A DNA stretch of 64,000 nucleotides from Leidyana gryllorum EB-2025a (GCA_048772705.1 JBLWGC010000140.1:62001-126000); one strand, 5' to 3'; numbered from the stretch's first letter, positions 11,168-23,588 are shown. Numbers and translations are program-made. Notes: generated by a model from the letters alone, not told the origin.

Positions 11168-14100
11168 ATGTCAAGCAACCGTCCTATCCGGCGGTATATG
11201 AACAGACCTCGGCATGTGCCTATGATGCCCTTTAGTCGTGCGAGTACGCAGGGTGGATTTCCACCTTCTTTGTTGCCCTCTTCGGCGCCTCCGCCCCTGC
11301 CGGGAGGCAATTCGTCTTCGGGCGGCGGGGGGGGTTCAAAGTCTGTGCCTTACCCTCCCCGACGGAGCACCTACGAGAGAGGGCCACGACGCTCAGAGCC
11401 TCCGCAGCCGCCTTCTCAGCCGCCAGGCGGCGCGGCTCGTCGACCTCCGCCTTCGCGTTCTCCTGACGGGAACAAATCGCCTCAAAAGAATCTGGCGCGT
11501 GCAGCTTCTGCACCTGCGGCGAAGGCCGAGCAGCCTCCGCCTCCGCCGGGTGGCGGTGGTAGTCAGCCTGTGGCGCAGATAGCGGGTGCTGCGAGCGACT
11601 TGGCTCGGACAGATCGGGCTCGAACAAGTGTAGCTGCGAGTCGTCTGCCGGGGCACGCGAGTGCGGGCAGTGGGACGGCGGCGGGGGGTCGTGGCGCGAA
11701 CAGTACTGCTGGAGGCGTTGCGGGTAGCACGGAGGGAGTGTCTTCAAGTAAAGGGAAGAAATCCGTTCCCACTCCGCGAGCGGCGGACCCCGCAGTTGGG
11801 GAGTCGTCTGGTGTAACTCCGTCGGCTCGTCCAGGAAGTTCGAGTGGAGCGGTTCAGAGTTCGAGTACTTCGAAAACGTCGCGTCAATTTGGATTCGGTC
11901 CGTTGCCACCGAACGATCAGGTGAGTGGTGTAAAGGTGTGTGGGTGGAGAGGTTGTGGTTGTGGTTAGGGCACAATTATATGGGCGGCTCGTGACGCGGC
12001 TCTGCCTGCGCATATGCGGTCGTTGCAAGAAGAGCGGCGTATGGCTGCGCAGGTTTGGTCGAACAGTCGTCGAATGGGCGGCGGGTGGCTGGAACCGATC
12101 AGTATGAAGACAGAGTCGCAGCCGACGGCGGCGACGAACGGATTGGCTGCGTCATTTCACTTTATATTGGCGAGAGCACCGGGAGGTCCTCCGCATCAGT
12201 TGCCACCGCCAGAGAGTGCATACGCTCCGACGGCGGCTGTGACATTACCTTTTGCGGGTGTTCATTTGTTCAGTCGCACAACGATTGGGCCGAAGACATC
12301 TGAGACGATAGTATGGCCGAAGCCGTTGATGGGAAGTTGGAAGGCGAGTAACACGTTTTGGGGAATGGCTACGGCGGATGCGTCGTCGGCGAGTGCAGAG
12401 GTGGAGCCTCCGCCTTCAAAGCGGGCCCGAGTGGTTGACGGGAGCTTTTTGAGCGGTTCCCCGCCGTCCTCGATAGGGGGTGGTGGTGGGGGTAACACAT
12501 CGCGAACGTGGCCTTCGGGTTGTCGGTTCCTCGTGTTATGGGGTTTTGAGACTTCGACTGCGACGCATCGAAGTCATTCTGCCCATATCGAGCAGATTGT
12601 AAAGTAAGTTGGAGAGATCGGCGGTTCTTTCTCGCAACGAGTGTGTGTTTCCAGTCAAATCCGAACTTCGAGTGCGTATGTAAAGGTGTTTGGAGCTCCC
12701 CGAGGGTTTGCGAGTGTTCAGGGAGTGGGTACAGTGGACCGTCGAGAAGCCCCGTTTACGTTTCGCGGGAGTGGTGGGAGCGGTCATTCGTCTCAGCGAG
12801 GCGGGAGTGAAGGCGGCGCGGACAGTATGAGAGCTCTGTTGAGCAGTCCTGGCGCGGAAAATATGGCTGGGAGCAGCCAATCGTCGCATGTGGCGTTCAA
12901 TTATCGATCGTTATTCAGTGCCAAATTGGTCCGAGAACCGGCTTTGGGTGGATGGAAGCCTCGGCCTAAACAAAGAAGTCGCGACTCCGGTGGACGCGCT
13001 GCGGTTAACATTTCGCCTTCCACAGTACCACAGTCTCACAGAGCCGATCAGGTGCTATCGGCAATGATGGAGTTTGAGTTTGAAGATCAGGCGCGCAACT
13101 TCTTCATTGCCAATGCCCACAGCGCCCTCACCGATATGTGGTGTACCCGGATTTGGAGCGCCCCCGATTTCGACGGCATTCGATATTGGCTTCACGTAAG
13201 TTTCGAGTTTTGGTTTCACTTTCAGCGATCTCTTCTTCGATCAGACCGTTTTGGCGAACAGCTCCACCTGGCAACACGCGGCCCTTCCCCCGTTCCCCGA
13301 AGCCGCGACACTCAAAGAGCCCACCGATGTGGTTTACGCTCCGTTTCTGACCGATAGCGACCTTCAGGGTTTCCAGGCGGGCGACATTACGCTTCGGCCG
13401 CTCAAAGGCCCGGCGTTGGGCAAAGAGTTTGCTGTGGGGGAGCTCAAGTTGCTGAGACTGCCGGCGGTCAAAAACAATCGGCCGCAAACTCCGCGGTCCC
13501 CCAGCTCGAATGTGCCACAAAGGGTACCATTACTCTGTCACAGATCAATGGTCAACTGGGCCACCAAACATCTCAACGCTTCCGAGGCCACCTGGCAACA
13601 GACGTCTTGGGTCAGAGTGCCCAAATATATATGCCGCCATTGGGGACCCGCAGCCACCAATCCCAACAGCCTCCTCCCCTCCAACACCGACGATGGAGCC
13701 GCCGCCGCCAATAATAATAACGACAGCACTCCCGCGTCCCCACCCTTACATCCACGAGCTTATGTCGCTCGAGTCGCTCTCTTGCTGTGTCCGTCCCCCC
13801 CCTCTGGCAATCCAACCGTCACACCCGTCATTTGTGGAAGTCTGAGCGACCTCCTCAACTGCCAATTACCCGTCGTATACGCTGCTGCGCGCCCCCGGCC
13901 CGCCTCCCCCACGCCCAACAACACCGCCCCCTCCACGAAACAATTGCCACCCAACCCACCGACGACGGCCCCACCACCGCCGCCCCCCGCGACCACAGAA
14001 GTCCCACGCAAATCCGCCCGCAAAGACGCTACGGCACGCCCCACCTCGCAACCGCAACAAGACACCACCACCACACCCCCACGGCGACCAGCTTCGGCCT

Positions 14101-14195
14101 CCTCCTCACAACAACAACATTCTTCACAAGGAGGAGCCAACAACAACACCAGCGGGGTACAGCAACAAAGGAAAAGACCAAAACCTCCTTCTTGA
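11168..14195 (+). CDS. Unrecognised Gly/Ser/Pro-rich protein
   Basis: Four exons: 11168..11920, 11969..12603, 12655..13195, 13245..14195 (959 aa). Not recognised. The first 250 residues are disordered (Pro, Ser, Gly, Arg). The middle has ordered-looking stretches, including one around CRFLVLWGFETSTATH followed by SSAYVKVFGAPRGFASV, which is faintly like an RRM but not convincing. The C-terminal 120 residues are rich in Pro, Thr, Gln and Asn. Between about 13500 and 13730 more than one frame is open, so a missed intron in exon 4 is possible. It lies 58 bp after REI1 and 26 bp before the GNAT gene. Nuclear or RNA-related work would fit the composition but is a guess. Confidence 0.6.
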
Positions 14196-14221
14196 CCCGA
14201 CGAGCTTTCTTTTTGACAAAA

Positions 14222-15208
14222 ATGTCCCCCAAGGACAACAAAGGTAGTGGCACCGCCGAAGAAGGGACAGTCACCGCTGCCGAAGGCGAAGGCGGCTTAG
14301 CCTCACTCGTCAATCCCAATGACGAAAACACCTCCTCATCACCAACAGTCCCTCTCACCTCCAGTGGAAACGCCATACCACCCGCCAAGGGCGGCAGCAA
14401 CACACCCACACACATGTCATCACGAGCCAAGAAGCTCACTGGAGACCTGATGGGAGACGGAAGACTCAATATCCGAAGCTTCGAGTCCGAAGACCGCCAG
14501 GGAGTTCAAGACATTTGTTTCAACCATTTCCGCTCGCTGTGCTTCGCTGCAGTCCGCTACTACATCGCTGAGCACTTCCAGGACCTCCTCTTCCTAAGCC
14601 TCGTCGGCTTCTTCTTCGTCGGCCTCCCACAACTGCTCACCATTGTTGTACTCTTCAACCTGTATCTATTCGGCAAATCACGCTGGGAAATGGAACAGTA
14701 CATACGCAGAGACTGCGAAGATATCAAAGAAGTGGCCAAAACCTATATGGACAGCGATGCCAGCTGCCACTTCTGGGTCGCAGAAGTCAAACCACCCAAA
14801 TCCAGCGAAGCCAAACACGGACAACTCGTTGGATGCATCGGACTCGTCCCCAGCAGAGAAAATCCCAGCGTCGCCAAACTCGTCAGACTCGTCGTCGACG
14901 GCTCACATCGAAGAACGCGAATCGGAAGCAGACTCCTCCTCCAACTCGAAAACTACGCCAGAGATGAGGGATACGAGTCCGTACGCATATACACCAACAC
15001 TCTCAACCCCAGCCATATGAAGTTCGTCAGACAACACGGATATACCATCGTGCAAACCATCAGACGCGGACTCATGAGAGGTGATCTGGTCACATGGCAT
15101 AAACGCCTCAACCCCTCAGAGGGACAATCAGACCTCGGAGAAGGCACAGGCGAAGAAGCTGTTGTCAACTTTAGAATCAGAAGTGCTGCTCAACACGTCA
15201 TGGACTGA
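14222..15208 (+). CDS. Membrane-anchored GNAT N-acetyltransferase (NAT8-like layout)
   Basis: Single exon, 328 aa. A disordered 80-residue N-terminus precedes a hydrophobic hairpin (DLLFLSLVGFFFVGLPQLL, then TIVVLFNLYLF), then a GNAT fold: HFWVAEV, QLVGCIGLVPS, KLVRLVVDGSHRRTRIGSRL (the acetyl-CoA loop region) and RIYTNTLNPSHMKFVRQHGY. A hydrophobic hairpin followed by a GNAT domain is the NAT8/camello layout, whose members acetylate amines or lysines at ER/Golgi membranes; the substrate here is unknown. The ATG at 14222 is preferred to the long Pro/His-rich upstream extension, which overlaps the previous gene's tail in another frame. Confidence 0.8.
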   Translation: MSPKDNKGSGTAEEGTVTAAEGEGGLASLVNPNDENTSSSPTVPLTSSGNAIPPAKGGSNTPTHMSSRAKKLTGDLMGDGRLNIRSFESEDRQGVQDICFNHFRSLCFAAVRYYIAEHFQDLLFLSLVGFFFVGLPQLLTIVVLFNLYLFGKSRWEMEQYIRRDCEDIKEVAKTYMDSDASCHFWVAEVKPPKSSEAKHGQLVGCIGLVPSRENPSVAKLVRLVVDGSHRRTRIGSRLLLQLENYARDEGYESVRIYTNTLNPSHMKFVRQHGYTIVQTIRRGLMRGDLVTWHKRLNPSEGQSDLGEGTGEEAVVNFRIRSAAQHVMD

Positions 15209-15358
15209 CTGATTAATGATTGGACTCAAACTACACCATATGACTGACTGACAGAGTGGTGATATGGGGAACAGATCAAATCTTGTGACATAGGGCCTTT
15301 GTTCAAACTGAACTCTGCATTTCTCACCACTAAATCCGATAATCCGATATCCGATAAA

Positions 15359-15392
15359 CCTGACTGACTGACTGACTGACTGACTGACTGAC
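15359..15392. repeat. (TGAC)n microsatellite
   Basis: About eight uninterrupted copies of TGAC, with further scattered TGACTGAC pairs from 15205 to 15465. It sits in the 243-bp space between the convergent GNAT and hydrolase genes. I see nothing else there. Confidence 0.95.
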
Positions 15393-15451
15393 CTTTGGGT
15401 GGAGGGACTCGACTGCTGCTGGCTGAACTGACGCCGAAAACTAATAAAAGA

Positions 15452-17461
15452 TCAACTGACTGACGGTCTTTCCTGACTCGGTCGCCGACTGCTGCTGGCA
15501 CTGCTGATGGTGGCCACAAGCACACTTCCGCTGCCACTGCCACTGCCGCCATTGCCTTCCTCCGCTCCTGTGGTACCGTTGGCGTTGGTTTGCGGGCTGC
15601 TGTTGTCTGCCGTAGTGCTGCTCAGCTCTGTGCCCGCCGTAGTGGATGGGTTTGGCCGCTCCGGCGGCCGCATTGTGCTGCTCACCAACCCCCGGCCACC
15701 AGATGTCGATGAACCCGCAGCAGCCGCCGAATGGTGAGTCGGTCGCTCAGTATGATCGTACATGAAGAATGTGTTGTCACTGAGTAGACTCTGAGCGCGA
15801 GAGTTTCGATGTCCCACTCACCTGGAATGAGACGCACGTTTCTCGAATAAGCGGGTGTCGCCCTCAGCAGATATGCGCGAAGAGGAGAATAACGATTTCT
15901 CCGCCGCGCTACTCGCCAACTCGTTCCATTTCAACAGCGCTTTTGGTGGAAATCGCTGGAAATACTCAGTACACTGCAAACAGAAGACGGGGGGGGTTAA
16001 TGGGAGGAGGAACGGCTGGAAACTCACATGTAGACAATTGTAAAAGAAGATGGCTATCGAGTTCATGACGCGATCACTTCGTGCTGAATTGTGATCTCCG
16101 TTCACCTCCATTAGCCACTAAAGGTTGCCTTAAAATAGGCACACATCGTCAGACTCACTTTGTCGCCCTTATACACAGTGTACAGTCGCTCGCCATGGTG
16201 ACGTTGGACCAGCTGGTCGTTGTACGCACTCACAAACAGCGCTGGGACGTGCGCATTCTGTGCTGTCTGGATAACATCCAACTCGTCAATGTCCAAACCC
16301 GCCTTCTGTTTGATGGTTCCCTTCAGCTGACACCAAGTTGTGACACACACTCTCTCTCTCTCTCCCCTCCGACTATCTCTCTGCTTACCATATTCAGCAC
16401 AATCCCCACCACGAATTTCGGCACGTGCACAGGCAGATACTCCTCAGCCAGTTCTTCGGCCAGCATACTATTCGGACATAAACGGATCTGACCCTTCCCC
16501 TCCCTCACTCACCGCAGATTAGAAAAGGGAGAATCACACACAATGCCAGAGACCATCGGGTCCTCTGCCGCATATAGCAACGCGGTCACAGCACCCATCG
16601 ACCGACCCCAAAGGGCGACCTGGCTCACGGCACGATGCTCCATTACATATAGTATAACCTGTGTACGCAAAGCAACAATGTAACTGCGTCGGCCCGAGAC
16701 TCACCTCTCGAAGATCCTCCTTCTCGTTCCATCCCAATGTTACATACTCGCCGTCAGACTGTCCCGATCCGGTGAAGTCGAAGCCAATCACAGTTATGTT
16801 GAGCGGCAGCAAATGGGATATGCAAGTTGCTGCTTCCACTCGGGACGAGCAATTGCCATGCAAGTAAATGACTGCTGGAAGCCTCTTTTCGGGCCGGACT
16901 CTGTGATGCAATCATAAATGTTGAGCATTCAGGTGGGTGAAGTATTGAAAGCAAGCATTCAGCATAGAACAACTTCCAGCCAGTCCCTCCCGCTCACACA
17001 GTCGCAGTAAGAACAGCGTCAGTCCGCTGGCTGCGATGCACACGCGTGCGCGGGCATCACCGGAGACACGCCCCGCACACACGAACAAACTCAAGGTAAC
17101 GCCAAATCACCAGACACACGGATAGGGTGATGTGGAACTGGCAGGAACCATAATAATGATGTCGGCGCTCACTTGGCATCGGGTTCAAAGTGACTGCAGA
17201 CAATCTTTTGATCCCTCTGGTTCTGCACCTCGAAGTCTGTGTGTGAATAGATAGAGCGTGACTTGTCGATATGGGTCGTACCTGCTCGTCGATAGATACG
17301 TCCATCCGTGAGTCGGAAGGCTTTGGCGCCCAAATCGGAATCCTTGGATCGAAGGGTATTGGGTTAGGGTTTTGTAAACTCACAGAGTACTCATCGCGAG
17401 GGGGGCGGACAATTGACCGCCATAGGTCACCATAGAACTCCTGAGCCTGGGCCCATAACAT
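15452..17461 (-). CDS. Alpha/beta hydrolase (S33 aminopeptidase / ABHD-like)
   Basis: Ten exons in transcript order: 17384..17461, 17282..17342, 17173..17236, 16705..16900, 16513..16658, 16389..16467, 16159..16326, 16028..16105, 15822..15973, 15452..15788 (452 aa). The fold is unmistakable: VIYLHGNCSSR oxyanion strand, IGFDFTGSGQSDGEYV, nucleophile elbow LWGRSMGAV (Ser), VPALFVSAYNDQLV (acid Asp) and NGDHNSAR (catalytic His). Apicomplexan and ciliate relatives share the phrase KIVCSHFEP and the sequence after LHGN. Likely a serine esterase or lipase; depalmitoylase activity is possible but not shown. The C-terminal 110 residues are Ser/Gly-rich. The last acceptor reads CAGAG and may shift by two bases. 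Confidence 0.88.
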
Positions 17462-17487
17462 TGGTTAGGTTTCTTTTCTGAAAGTGA

Positions 17488-19072
17488 CTAGTTTTGAGGC
17501 GGATCGAGGTAGGGAGAATCAGCATGGGAGCGGCCCTTGGTTTCTAGCATACAGGTACTGGTGGTGGCTAGGAGAGCAACGGAGGCGACTGCAAAGTGAA
17601 TGATATAATTTGGGATTTTGAGGGTGTCTACCTGTGTGGACGGTAAGGAGGGATCTGACTGATATCGCCGGGCGGAGTATGAAGAGAAGGAACTCGATGG
17701 CGAATGATGAAAATAAGCATAGCGAGCCACATATGTCACGGTATTTGAGGGAAAAGATCTCGAATACGTACACTAAGAAGAGGGTGCCGAACGTGGCTCC
17801 GAAGGCGATATTGTAGAGACAGTATCCGACGAGTACAGCGTATGCGCGAGGGACTGAGGTCATTTCTGGGCCGGGGAGGGTCCAATATATGACGGTGACA
17901 GCGCATATGACGGTGGCCATGACTGCAGAGCCCCAGACGGAGAGAGGGCGTCTTCCAATGGTGTCGGCTTTGAGTACGGCGAAGCCGCAGGAACCGACAT
18001 AGAGGAGGCTGATGACGCAGGGAACCAATCCCTGTGTGATTTTGGGGTCTTGGGCGACGATGTGGACGACTTGATCGGCCTGCGCCTGGACGAAATGGAT
18101 TCCCCCGAGTTGGCGCAGAGCGCCCAGGGAGCAGCCCAGCGCGAGAGTCCCCCAAGGGGGTTTGGATAGGCGTCTGCCGTCTCGCACGCAGTCATTGACG
18201 ACATCGCGTAACTCGTTTTCGACATCATGTTTCCCGTACATCCAGACGAGGGCCTGTCGGGCTTCCTCGAGTCTGCATTCCATTACACACTGATGGGGCG
18301 GGTCGACGCGTATGTAAGTGGTGACAAGATAGCTAAAGTATAGGCAAATGGAGCAGGGTATGGCGAAGGCCACCCCGCAGTAAACGATTACCCAGGACGG
18401 GAGGGGTGGGTAGACCTCGAGGTCGTTGGAGGGGAGCGGACTCGTGAGTGTGCAGGGCATCATGAGGATGAGTCCGACGATTTCTCCAAACTCGAGCATC
18501 ACACTGAGGAAGGAGACATAGCTACCGCGCCGCTCTTTGGGCACGACTTCGCTGACGTACATTGGTAAGCCCGTCATCATCATACCCAGGGCCAGACCGA
18601 AGAGTGTGGCTGCGCCGTACATGTGGAACTCGGAGATCGTGAGGGCCGCGAGAAAGCAGCCGAAAAAACAGAGGGAGGTGGCGACATGGCTGAGGTTATG
18701 GATCCCAGGGCGAAACAGATAACTCAGTAGGACCCCAAAACCGCCGAATCCCCACATTACTGCATGGTAGGTGTGTCTGACGTCAATACCCGCCTGACAC
18801 GTCGTGACAGAATTGGAAACTTTGGGGTCCGTTCCACAGACCTCCAAATACCATATCATGTGAGGCAGGATAGCCCTCATCTGCCCTATGGAGCAACCAA
18901 CCACAAATATACCAATGCCGAATAAACGGGTCAACTTGGTCGACCCCGACGCATTGCACTTTGGACCACAATGCTCTTGTTGGTCCTCCTCAAGGCTCAG
19001 ATTCTCACAACCCGCCGCCGCACCACTCGTCGTCCTATTGTTCGCCCATGTCGATGTCGACTCGTTGTTCAT
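17488..19072 (-). CDS. MFS sugar-transporter-like protein
   Basis: Two exons, 17632..19072 and 17488..17588 (513 aa), about 12 hydrophobic segments. Family marks: EVVPKERRGSYVSFLSV after TM4, DTIGRRPL between TM8 and TM9, and the C-terminal ETKGRS, typical of the hexose transporter family. The 43-nt intron restores TM12 and the ETKGRS end; reading through it gives a polar tail instead. The helix-4 to 5 region and the loop around TM7 (RQLGGIHFVQAQAD) vary from the usual QQxxGxN pattern, so hexose specificity is uncertain. It ends 26 bp upstream of the hydrolase start on the same strand. Confidence 0.88.
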
Positions 19073-19098
19073 TCCATTACATATTTATTTCAACTCAA

Positions 19099-19474
19099 CT
19101 AAGCCCCACAGCAAAGAATCTTTTCCAAACAACTGCGACGCTTCCGTCGATACGCAACCAAGTCGTACTGAAACTCAGAGTCGCGATAAGTCTTCCAACA
19201 GTACGGCTTGTACGGGTTCTCCTCCCAACCTCGCCATCTGATCACCACCTGGCACACACACAAACACACTCACTCACTCGGGACGAGGTGCCGCGCACTT
19301 TGACTCGCAGTGTATCCGATCGCTCACGGCATGTAGGCCGTGGTGCATAGCCTCAACCGTCCGTTCCGCTCCCTCGCGTGCGACTTGGCCGATGTTATTA
19401 GGGGCCATCGCCTCCCGAAACCCCTGCCAGACCTCCTCTGGCCGCGAAGCGACCCGTTGTTCGTAACGCGGCAT
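19099..19474 (-). CDS. Small basic/aromatic protein, unrecognised
   Basis: Two exons, 19278..19474 and 19099..19237, joined in phase (111 aa). The N-terminal half is helical and charged; the C-terminal half has an aromatic motif WRGWEENPYKPYCWKTYRDS followed by an RRKRR cluster and a CC pair near the end. I do not recognise it. The rich, non-repetitive composition and the clean fit between its neighbours (22 bp after the methyltransferase stop, 26 bp before the transporter start) argue that it is real. A small mitochondrial or ribonucleoprotein subunit is possible but unproven. Confidence 0.65.
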
Positions 19475-19496
19475 GTTTGTATGGCGTGTGTCTCCC

Positions 19497-22400
19497 TCAG
19501 GTCGGTTCTTGTGGGGTTAAGTGTTCGCGGAGTGCGTGCTCCAATTTCATCAGGCGTAACCCAACATTCGGGAGATTTCTACTCGCCTCATAAGCCTCTC
19601 TGACTTGTTCTTGGAGTTTCTCCTCGTCGCTCACGCGCGCCAGCAGAATACCCGCAGGTTTCACATCCCCGAAAAAGTGTCGTCGTTCCTGCGCAAAGCG
19701 CAAAATGAGAGAGATCAATCATTTAGTTGACGACACTCTCACCTTTTCGTAACCCTTCTGCAAAAGGAGGTTCAAATAGTCGAGGCCCCATTCGGTATAG
19801 GCCGGATTGGCTTTCAGCTCAGCGACGCTCGTCTCGGTGCCTCCCTGGACGGCCAAGTTTAGATCCGTTCCCAGAATCCCGAGCGTTCGCAATGGCAGTT
19901 TGACGAGTTTGTCAGTGTCATCCAGATTCTTCTTGCTGGCCTCCAGCCATTGATTCAGAGACGTGAATGAGGGCTTCAAACTGAACAGATCGCCAAAATC
20001 AAAGAATTTCATCAGTTTCCGATGCATTTCGGTCCATCGGTTCGTCAATATCTTCACATACGCCTCCCAAAAGATCGGCCACGACAATGTCAAACCCTCC
20101 TGGGCCTCGATAACGGCGGCCCTCTCGGGCCCAAACAGCTGACACAACGTGTCTGGGGACACTTTCCGCTTATTGGGGTCCTGAAAAGCCGTTCGCAACT
20201 CGTCAACAAAGATGGTGACGTCGTGAATCGTCGTATACTCATCCAATCCCAACCGATCGTTCGCTCGCTGAAGCCACGACGTATATTGGTCATCAGCAAA
20301 CAGTACAGGCGGCAACAAATAGTGCAGCGACTTGGGGTTGCGCAAGTCGGTTTGGTCCAGCGTTGTGCAACACCGCAGTATTGCGTCTCGTATGAGCTCG
20401 AGATGTGTTGGTTTGTTCGGATCGTCGCTCTTCCGCTCCAACCCTCTCAGATACGCAACGCGTCTCTGTGTCCACGCAGCAGCTGTCGGAGGCCGGTAGA
20501 TCACCACGTCTCTGAAGATTGTACTCAGTAACAGCAGCAGACTTCCCGAGAATCTCGTCGCTGTGCTCGTGAAATGCACAATAAAGTCTGCTCCATGTGC
20601 AGCAAAGTAAAGTCCCACATAGATACTCCCAAGGAGACGTCTTTGGTCATCGATCTCCAATTGAGCCAACTCTTTCTTGTAAACCGGACTGACCACATCG
20701 ATATTCACAAACGTGAACCCTTCGGTAGGCTGACCCGCTTCCGTCAACTCCGTGAGCTCTGTCCGAATACTGTGAATCAGTTGCTCGCGATTCTGAATCT
20801 TGGGACACTCGACAAAGTGTTTTGGGACTTGACCGGGAGACGGCGTCTCCTTGTAGAGCGAAGCGCCCACGTTGACTGTGACTCCTTTGCAGCCGCACGC
20901 CCTCCAACAAAGCGACGAGGGCGTTGTCCCATTGGTGAAGGGGACTCCAGCGGGATGGAAATAGGCGAAATCCAGCCAGAGAGGTCGCGGAGACTTGTGT
21001 TTGCTGCTCATAAGAACGATGGTGGCGACGTCGAACGCTTGGCCGAAACGCGCTTCCGGAGAGTATCCGTGAGACTCGGGCGATGTCGCTTTCACAGCCA
21101 AAGCAGTGGTAGTGGGGGGTACGGGCAACAGAGACTCTGCGGCCGCGTTGTCGGGGGCGGGCGGTGGGGGTGCGGGCGCTGTGACGGCCACCAATTCGCT
21201 CGGGTTGGGAAGGAGCTGCAGATGGTGGAGCGCTATGGCAATGTCACTGAACCCGATGGGAGGGATCTCAGTGGGGAGGGCTTGGCGGATAAGGAGTAAT
21301 TCTTTGAACAAATCGGGTGAGAAGTATGGGGAGCTGACGACATTGAAAGGTTTGAGCATCAATCCCTCTTCGACCCATTTTCCGTATTGCGCTCGACGAC
21401 TTCGTCCGGGAATCATTTCCATTATTTTGTCGACTGACGGAGCATTGCGTGGGGCAGACTTATCGGCGGCAGCAAAGCCTCCGCGCAGAGCAAAGGGCTG
21501 ATTCGGGTTGCAGCTGGCCATTATCTCTGGGAACTCTCTCAGAGGTGGAATCTCGAGCGTCTTCTCGACTGCGAAACTCGAATCTCTCAGCGTCACAATG
21601 ACACTGTCACCACCGCCCGTACGGAAGGCACCAACACGAGCGGCCTGCAGACTCTCCCACTTTTTGTGCTCCGCGTGTCTCTCATCGAAAGTCGATGCAA
21701 CTGCGAGACGAGCACCCGATCGGTGGTGGTGGAGATCATTGCCTTTGATCGATGTGCCGTCGTCGACGAACCTCTGTTGGACCACTCTATCCTCCTCACT
21801 CAGTAATTCCAGTCCAACCAGTTTGACCCACTCCGCCGCCAACTCCTTCTTCACATCGTACGTCAGAGACTGCTCTCCGTGGCTGTGAAACCGCTCCCAA
21901 TTGTCTTTAATGGTGTTCAACTGCCGCTCCGTGAATTGCCGAATCACACTCGCAGCACTGTTAGCAAAGTGCTCACTGAAATACTTGGAAGCGACCAGCA
22001 CCAACCCCGACTTCGGGGTCAACACTCCCACTCGCTGTCGGAGACCTTCGTACAACGCACTCGATATCCCTCGGAAACCTTTACACGCGACGTATATCTC
22101 AGAGTTGCCCGGCTTCGACAGAAAAGGCTTCGCCAAATACGTCTCATCGAACCAATTCGAGATCAAACCCAACAATCCCACAGACAGGTGGGTGTGCAAG
22201 GAAAAGAGCTTAATGACAAATGACCCTCCCAACTGCAGTAGCCCCAAAGCCATCAACGTCTCCGCATACATTAGGGGAAACAATATTTCCTCCTGATGCT
22301 CCGGATCGTATTGCGTGTCGATCGCCCCATCAGCTGTCACTAGATCTGCCTGCACCAAGCACAATGCACACATACAACCCTGCAATACCACGCACACACA

Positions 22401-23588
22401 CTTTGCGCAAACTGCACACACACAAGACCGAGCAGATCACAAGTCTTACCCTAAAGCTCGGACCTAATTCTTTGAGCATCTGATCATAATTCCGAACTTT
22501 CAGCAGATTGCCAGTACCATCAGCCCCGCGCACCCAGTGGCCATACGTCTCCCTGGATGTGGAAACCACGCATAGGAGTCACCACCACCACTAGCCCACT
22601 TACTTGTAGAATCGGTCGTTGTCCAGCATTTCGTGCCAATCATTGTCTGCGAAGCATTGTGGCTATTTTGCGGATCCGACGCACTTACGCTCGTGGAATG
22701 TGTCCAGTGTGTTGGCCTTCCAGAGCCACTGAACATTCTGACCCTTCAATTTCGGATGACATTTGATGTAGTGATTCGTGGCACACACAAAACCTCCCGG
22801 ACCTTCCGCAAGATGCACTGCGGGAAGAGAAGCGGAATTGTGTCTGGAGAGACTCGAGAGTGTGTCCTAACTCACAGGATCGCACAGTGCCTCGCTTAAC
22901 TTGCGCCTCGCCAAACGGGTCGAGTCTACTCAATATTTCGTAGAGCTTCAGCCAACTGTTCGTTAGCATTTCTGGCGCCACCAGCCCATTCTGCTGCCGA
23001 ATTGAGAGACACAAAGCCACTGATCACTCACTGCTTCATTGGCCGTACCCTGCTCGCGCAGAAAAGGTTTCACCGCGGATGCCGGAAACTGAGTGTCAGT
23101 GAAAACTGACCACTCATTGATCTCCACGTCGCTTAGTTTGCCTGAGACACATAGCGATGTTCCACAAGGGCACTTTCACCCACGATGGCAAATGCATCAC
23201 ACACACGCACACTACACACACGTGTGCCACACGCCTGACACACGCCTGACACACACCTTCCACACACCTCCCACACACTTGATTGGCACACCAACTTACA
23301 TTTCCATTCGTAGAGTCCCTCAGCTTCGGCTTTAAGTGGAGGCCAATACTTGCCGCTGCTGTCCACTTTGGTCACTGCAATGTGTGTAGTTGATGATATC
23401 AGTGGTGTGTGCGGTCGCTCACAGAGCTGTTGGTTGAGGTAGCAATAACATTGATTTTTCTTGTTGGCAGCACAGCGGCGGCATGCTTGAGCCTGACGAA
23501 GGGCTCCAAATGGACCAACGCCCTTTAAATGAACAAACAGCGTATATCTTTCAAAGAGCTGTAGCTCATCTGGCGTCGTTTCTTCCAT
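19497..23588 (-). CDS. Cap-specific mRNA 2'-O-methyltransferase, CMTR1-like
   Basis: Nine exons in transcript order: 23423..23588, 23300..23374, 23032..23141, 22876..22993, 22689..22817, 22604..22646, 22450..22552, 19743..22349, 19497..19688 (1180 aa). The RrmJ/FtsJ fold is intact: SAM-binding AEGPGGFVCATNHY, the DLVTADGAID Asp, GGSFVIKLF Lys and GNSEIYVACKGF Glu, completing the K-D-K-E catalytic pattern. It would methylate the 2'-O of the first transcribed nucleotide (cap 1) in the nucleus. About 700 further residues follow, as in CMTR1, which carries an inactive guanylyltransferase-like domain; I infer rather than see that fold here. The N-terminus has Cys pairs (CRRC, CYC) that might bind zinc; no G-patch was seen. 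Confidence 0.87.

Noticed and set aside
13787-14221. Upstream extension of the acetyltransferase frame
   Set aside because: His/Pro/Thr-rich translation of the previous gene's tail in another frame; the ATG at 14222 suits the protein.
16912-17094. 60-codon ORF inside a hydrolase intron
   Set aside because: Lies wholly in the long intron 16901..17172; no support as a nested gene.
17632-17659. 28-nt mini-intron in the sugar transporter
   Set aside because: A 43-nt intron with canonical ends (17589..17631) gives the same ETKGRS end and a better TM12.
20574-21299. 241-codon plus-strand ORF
   Set aside because: Antisense shadow of the methyltransferase; no family resemblance and biased composition.
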